From Chloroflexota bacterium (lineage in GTDB: Bacteria; Chloroflexota; Dehalococcoidia; Lucifugimonadales; JACPCL1), in the NCBI GenBank assembly GCA_016210375.1, contig JACQUH010000003.1:1-7620 (forward strand): a stretch of DNA of 7,620 nt, read 5' to 3'. The notes under the pieces are model-generated. The model was not told where the DNA came from and did no database searches. It worked only from the letters and a program-made list of their open reading frames with translations. Both the position numbers and the translations under genes were made by a program. The first letter of the stretch is position 1, and every line of letters starts with the position of its first letter. Of this stretch, positions 5,191 to 7,620 are shown piece after piece.

Positions 5191-5227
5191 AAGGCTGGCC
5201 TGGGCACTCCGGGCCAGCCTTTCCTTT
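5191..5227 (+). terminator. Rho-independent terminator after the cupredoxin gene
   Basis: AAGGCTGGCC (5191-5200) pairs perfectly with GGCCAGCCTT (5212-5221) and is followed by TTCCTTT. It begins 24 bases after the stop codon. It ends about 20 bases before the prepilin peptidase ATG, so the two genes are probably not one simple operon. Confidence 0.8.
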
Positions 5228-5246
5228 GCCAGCCGAAGGGCGTGCC

Positions 5247-6044
5247 ATGTCTGCATATCTCTTCGCCGTGTTTGCCAGCCTCTTTGGTCTGGCTATTGGC
5301 AGTTTCTTGAACGTGGTCATAGACCGGCTGCCCGCGGGCCGTTCCCTGGCCAGAGGTCGGTCTCAGTGTGACTCCTGTGGGACTCCCCTGGCCCCCAGGG
5401 ACCTGGTTCCCGTGGTGAGCTATCTGCTCTTGCGGGGGGGATGCCGCTTTTGCAGGGAACGCATCCCCAGGCGCATCCCTCTTGTGGAGCTGGCCAACGC
5501 AGGCCTTTACCTGTTCATCGCTTGGCGCTACGGCGTGGCTCCCGAGGCTTTCATCCTCATGGCCTTCGCCAGCATCCTTGTGGCCATCTTTGTGATAGAC
5601 CTGGAGCGTCGCCTGATCCTGAATGCCATAACCTATCCCGGCGCCGCTCTCGCCCTGGCCGCCGCACCCTGGGGGCCTGTGGGGCAGGGTCTGCTTCCCC
5701 TGAAGGACTCCTACCTGGATGCCCTGCTGGGCCTGCTGCTGGGGGGTGGGGTCCTTCTGCTCATCTCTCTGGTGGCGTACCGGCTCCTCAAGCGGGAAGC
5801 CATGGGCCTGGGCGATGTGAAGCTGGGCGTTTTGATGGGGGCAATGTTGGGCTTTGCCCCTACCCTGGTCGCGCTAGACCTGTCCTTCATCACGGGGGGC
5901 GTTGTGGGTGCTGGTCTGTGGCTGGCCAAAGTGCGCCGGCCTGGCGACTACCTCCCCTTCGGCCCCTTTCTGGCCGTCGCCGCCCTGGTTAGCCTCTTCT
6001 GGGGCCACGCCATCGTGGCCTGGTATGGGAGCCTGTTCGGCTAG
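5247..6044 (+). CDS. pilD: Type IV prepilin peptidase / N-methyltransferase (A24 aspartyl protease)
   Basis: An integral membrane enzyme of 265 residues that cleaves the leader of type IV prepilins and related pseudopilins and usually methylates the new N-terminus. The N-terminal domain opens with a membrane helix carrying GSFLNVVIDRLP and has the paired cysteines CDSC (41, 44) and CRFC (66, 69) that bind zinc. The catalytic part is a bundle of membrane helices with the two aspartates of the A24 family: Asp118 in FVIDLERRLILN and Asp190 in the GLGDVKL motif. A C-terminal PFGPFLA segment is also typical. The ATG at 5247 has GAAGGG 6 bases upstream; an upstream in-frame TTG at 5226 lies in the preceding terminator's tail and is less likely. 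No pilin, ATPase or pilC-like gene is in the window, so it must serve substrates encoded elsewhere. No promoter is obvious. Confidence 0.95.
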   Translation: MSAYLFAVFASLFGLAIGSFLNVVIDRLPAGRSLARGRSQCDSCGTPLAPRDLVPVVSYLLLRGGCRFCRERIPRRIPLVELANAGLYLFIAWRYGVAPEAFILMAFASILVAIFVIDLERRLILNAITYPGAALALAAAPWGPVGQGLLPLKDSYLDALLGLLLGGGVLLLISLVAYRLLKREAMGLGDVKLGVLMGAMLGFAPTLVALDLSFITGGVVGAGLWLAKVRRPGDYLPFGPFLAVAALVSLFWGHAIVAWYGSLFG

Positions 6045-6144
6045 GCGAAATACCCCATCAAACTGTGGCAATTGCGGCGGAGGCGACAAGGGGTAGTAGA
6101 CGTTTTGCCCTGGCTGTTTTGATTCCAGAGGCCGCCCTTTTTCA

Positions 6145-6173
6145 TTGACTGCCCACTAGGGCATCCCTATACT
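6145..6173 (+). promoter_or_regulatory. Sigma-70 promoter of dnaN, with a small palindrome in the spacer
   Basis: TTGACT (6145-6150), a 17-base spacer and TATACT (6168-6173) make one of the best promoters in the window. The start would be near 6180, leaving about 20 bases of leader before the dnaN ATG at 6201. The spacer carries TGCCC-ACTA-GGGCA (6150-6163), an inverted repeat placed where a repressor could block RNA polymerase; that role is inference. Confidence 0.8.
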
Positions 6174-6200
6174 AGCCTCACCAACACCGGGAGAACCACT

Positions 6201-7328
6201 ATGAAGGTTGCATGCCTCCAAGAGAACCTCAGCAAGGCCCTTGCCGTCGTCGGCAGGGCCGTGGCCACCCGCACCACTTTGCCCGTGACCCAGAACGTCC
6301 TGCTAGCCACCGACCAGGGGCGGCTCAAGCTCTCCGCCACCAACCTGGAGATCGCCATAAGCACCTGGGTGGGAGGCAATGTCCACGAGGAAGGCACCAT
6401 CACTATTCCCGCGCGCCTTCTCACCGACTTCGTCAACTCCTTGCCGGAAGGCCACATAGAGATTATAACAACTCCCAGGCCCCTGGGCATACAGATTACC
6501 TGCGGGCGTTTTGAAGCGCGCATCCACGGCACCGACGCCGAGGAGTTCCCGCCCATCCCGTCGGTAGAGGTGGGGGTCGGCGCATCCATCACCCAGAAAG
6601 CCCTGCGGGCCGCCATTGGCCAGGTGGTCTTTGCCGCCGCCACTGAGGACTCCCGCCCCGTGCTGACGGGCGTAAAGGTGGAGATTGAGGGCGAGGTCGC
6701 CACCTTCGCCGCCGCCGATGGCTTCCGCCTGGCAGTGCATACCGCGCCTCTGGCAACCCCTGCGTCCCAGGCGGTGGCTTTCATCATCCCGGCCAGAACT
6801 CTGCGCGAGGTGGACCGCCTGCTGGCCGACCAACAGGAGCCGGTGCAGTTCCTTGTCACGCCCCAGCGGAGCCAGGCCCTCTTCCGCCTGGAAAACGTGG
6901 AGCTGGTCACCCAGCTTGTCCAGGGCACCTTTCCCAACTACAAGCAACTGATCCCCCAGGGCTTCGCCACCCGCACCCTGGTCTCCCGCGAGGAGTTCAC
7001 CCGCGCCACCAGGACGGCTTCTATCTTCGCCCGGGACGGCAGCGGCATTGTGCGCTTGCAGATCCTGCCCCAGGCCGACGGCGGCAAGATGGTCGTCTCC
7101 GCCCGGGCCGAGGAGCTGGGCGACAACACGGGCGAGGTGGATGTGAAGGCCGAGGGGGAGGAGGCGAAGATCGCCTTCAACAGCCGCTACCTCAACGACG
7201 TGCTGGGCGTTCTGACCGAGAAGGAGGTTGCCCTGGAGACCAGCACGCCATCCAGCCCCGGCGTCCTCAAGCCCGTGGGCGCCGATAACTACGTGCACGT
7301 CATCATGCCCATGTTTGTGCAGTGGTAG
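6201..7328 (+). CDS. dnaN: DNA polymerase III beta subunit (sliding clamp)
   Basis: The clamp that encircles DNA as a homodimer and holds DNA polymerase III and repair proteins on the template. The protein is 375 residues, the normal family length, with the three repeated clamp folds at roughly 1-120, 125-245 and 246-375. Recognisable parts are MKVACLQENLSKALAVVGRAV at the start, LKLSATNLEIAI, the domain 2 stretch EDSRPVLTGVKVEI...ATFAAADGFRLAV, the segment LVQGTFPNYKQLIP, and KIAFNSRYLNDVL near the end. It closes with HVIMPMFVQW; the MPM peptide is the usual C-terminus of the partner-binding pocket, though the final residues are more often MRL or similar. The ATG at 6201 has GGGAG about 7 bases upstream. 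It has its own promoter and terminator and is not next to dnaA, recF or gyrB within the window, unlike the classical origin arrangement. Confidence 0.97.
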   Translation: MKVACLQENLSKALAVVGRAVATRTTLPVTQNVLLATDQGRLKLSATNLEIAISTWVGGNVHEEGTITIPARLLTDFVNSLPEGHIEIITTPRPLGIQITCGRFEARIHGTDAEEFPPIPSVEVGVGASITQKALRAAIGQVVFAAATEDSRPVLTGVKVEIEGEVATFAAADGFRLAVHTAPLATPASQAVAFIIPARTLREVDRLLADQQEPVQFLVTPQRSQALFRLENVELVTQLVQGTFPNYKQLIPQGFATRTLVSREEFTRATRTASIFARDGSGIVRLQILPQADGGKMVVSARAEELGDNTGEVDVKAEGEEAKIAFNSRYLNDVLGVLTEKEVALETSTPSSPGVLKPVGADNYVHVIMPMFVQW

Positions 7329-7380
7329 CAACACCCTCCCGCGAGCCCCTGGAGCCTAGCTCCCTCCCTCCGCTGTGCAC

Positions 7381-7419
7381 ACAAAACAAAGCGCCTGCTG
7401 GTGCAGGCGCTTTGTTTTG
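7381..7419 (+). terminator. Strong terminator after dnaN
   Basis: CAAAACAAAGCGCCTGC (7382-7398) pairs perfectly over 17 bp with the arm at 7403-7419, leaving a 4-base loop TGGT. The right arm itself ends in TTTGTTTT, supplying the U-rich tail, and the left arm mirrors it on the other strand, so it can stop transcription from both sides. It starts about 50 bases after the dnaN stop codon. Confidence 0.88.
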
Positions 7420-7620
7420 GGGCCGCGTGCCCCGGCCTCGCTGGTCGTCAGCCAGGGCCATCCCTGGACGGATTGGGACGGTTCGAATCCCATACGGTGG
7501 GCCATTATGGGATAATGGCGAGGAATTTGCCCAAGCCCTATCTGCTTGATTGCTCCACTGTTGTCACGGGTACCGGGGCTGTCTCACCAAAAGACAATGG
7601 TGGTTCTTATTGGCAGAAAC
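7420..7620. other. Gene-free right end of the window, with a possible insertion sequence edge
   Basis: After the dnaN terminator there is no supported gene on either strand. The hairpins at 7452-7519 lie here. From 7575 the sequence reads GGGGCTGTCTCACCAAAAG, which looks like the terminal repeat of some IS1182- or IS5-type insertion sequences. Without the interior or the other end this is only a suggestion. Confidence 0.3.
7452..7519. repeat. Series of three small hairpins downstream of dnaN
   Basis: Three inverted repeats follow one another: CCAGGG-CCAT-CCCTGG, TGGGA-CGGTTCGAA-TCCCA and GCCATTAT-GGG-ATAATGGC (7501-7519, perfect). The middle one carries a GGTTCGAATCCC string like a tRNA T arm, but the rest of a tRNA cannot be built around it. 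Function unknown; it may be a tRNA remnant, a structured RNA or an intergenic repeat. Confidence 0.4.

Noticed and set aside
6303..7334. 343-codon minus-strand open frame antisense to dnaN
   Set aside because: It is a shadow of dnaN with low-complexity Gly/Leu/His-rich composition and no recognisable domain; dnaN is certain.
7463..7500. A tRNA suggested by GGTTCGAATCCC
   Set aside because: The five bases on each side do not form a standard T stem with a 7-base loop, and no acceptor, D or anticodon arm can be built around it.

Overview
This is a GC-rich, bacterial, chromosomal window made of housekeeping genes separated by unusually repeat-rich intergenic DNA. Nothing in it is phage-like, there is no CRISPR array, and there is no complete transposon. 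The style of the FtsZ, DedA and DnaN proteins and the short C-rich/G-rich palindromic repeats suggest a Chloroflexota bacterium (Dehalococcoidia-like). That assignment is an inference from general resemblance, not from a search.

Layout, left to right. At 1-802 on the minus strand is the N-terminal part of a DEAD-box RNA helicase, which runs off the left edge. It has a near-consensus promoter (941-969), a terminator-like hairpin inside its leader (854-890) and no ordinary start codon at its best ribosome binding site. At 1067-1292 is a MITE-like palindromic repeat unit followed by two tight hairpins. At 1432-1734 on the plus strand is a small uncharacterised protein. At 1735-2229 there is no gene, but there are several long hairpins, a second MITE-like unit (1886-2035) and the ftsZ terminator. 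At 2230-3318 on the minus strand is a stand-alone ftsZ with its own promoter (3371-3397). At 3680-3752 on the minus strand is tRNA-Arg(TCT), also with its own promoter.

At 3963-4622 on the minus strand is a DedA-family membrane protein. It diverges from a lipoprotein cupredoxin with type 1 copper ligands (4733-5167, plus), which ends in a clear terminator. At 5247-6044 on the plus strand is a type IV prepilin peptidase. At 6201-7328 on the plus strand is dnaN, the DNA polymerase III sliding clamp, with a near-perfect sigma-70 promoter and a strong terminator. The last 200 bases are gene-free, hairpin-rich, and may reach the edge of an insertion sequence at about 7575.

The genes do not form one pathway. 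They cover replication (dnaN), division (ftsZ), translation and RNA metabolism (tRNA-Arg, helicase), and envelope or secretion functions (DedA, cupredoxin, prepilin peptidase). Most have individual promoters and terminators. I see no convincing new multi-gene system. The most interesting signals are the regulatory architecture of the helicase gene, the solitary and divergent FtsZ with a degenerate C-terminal peptide, and the two related 150-bp palindromic units.
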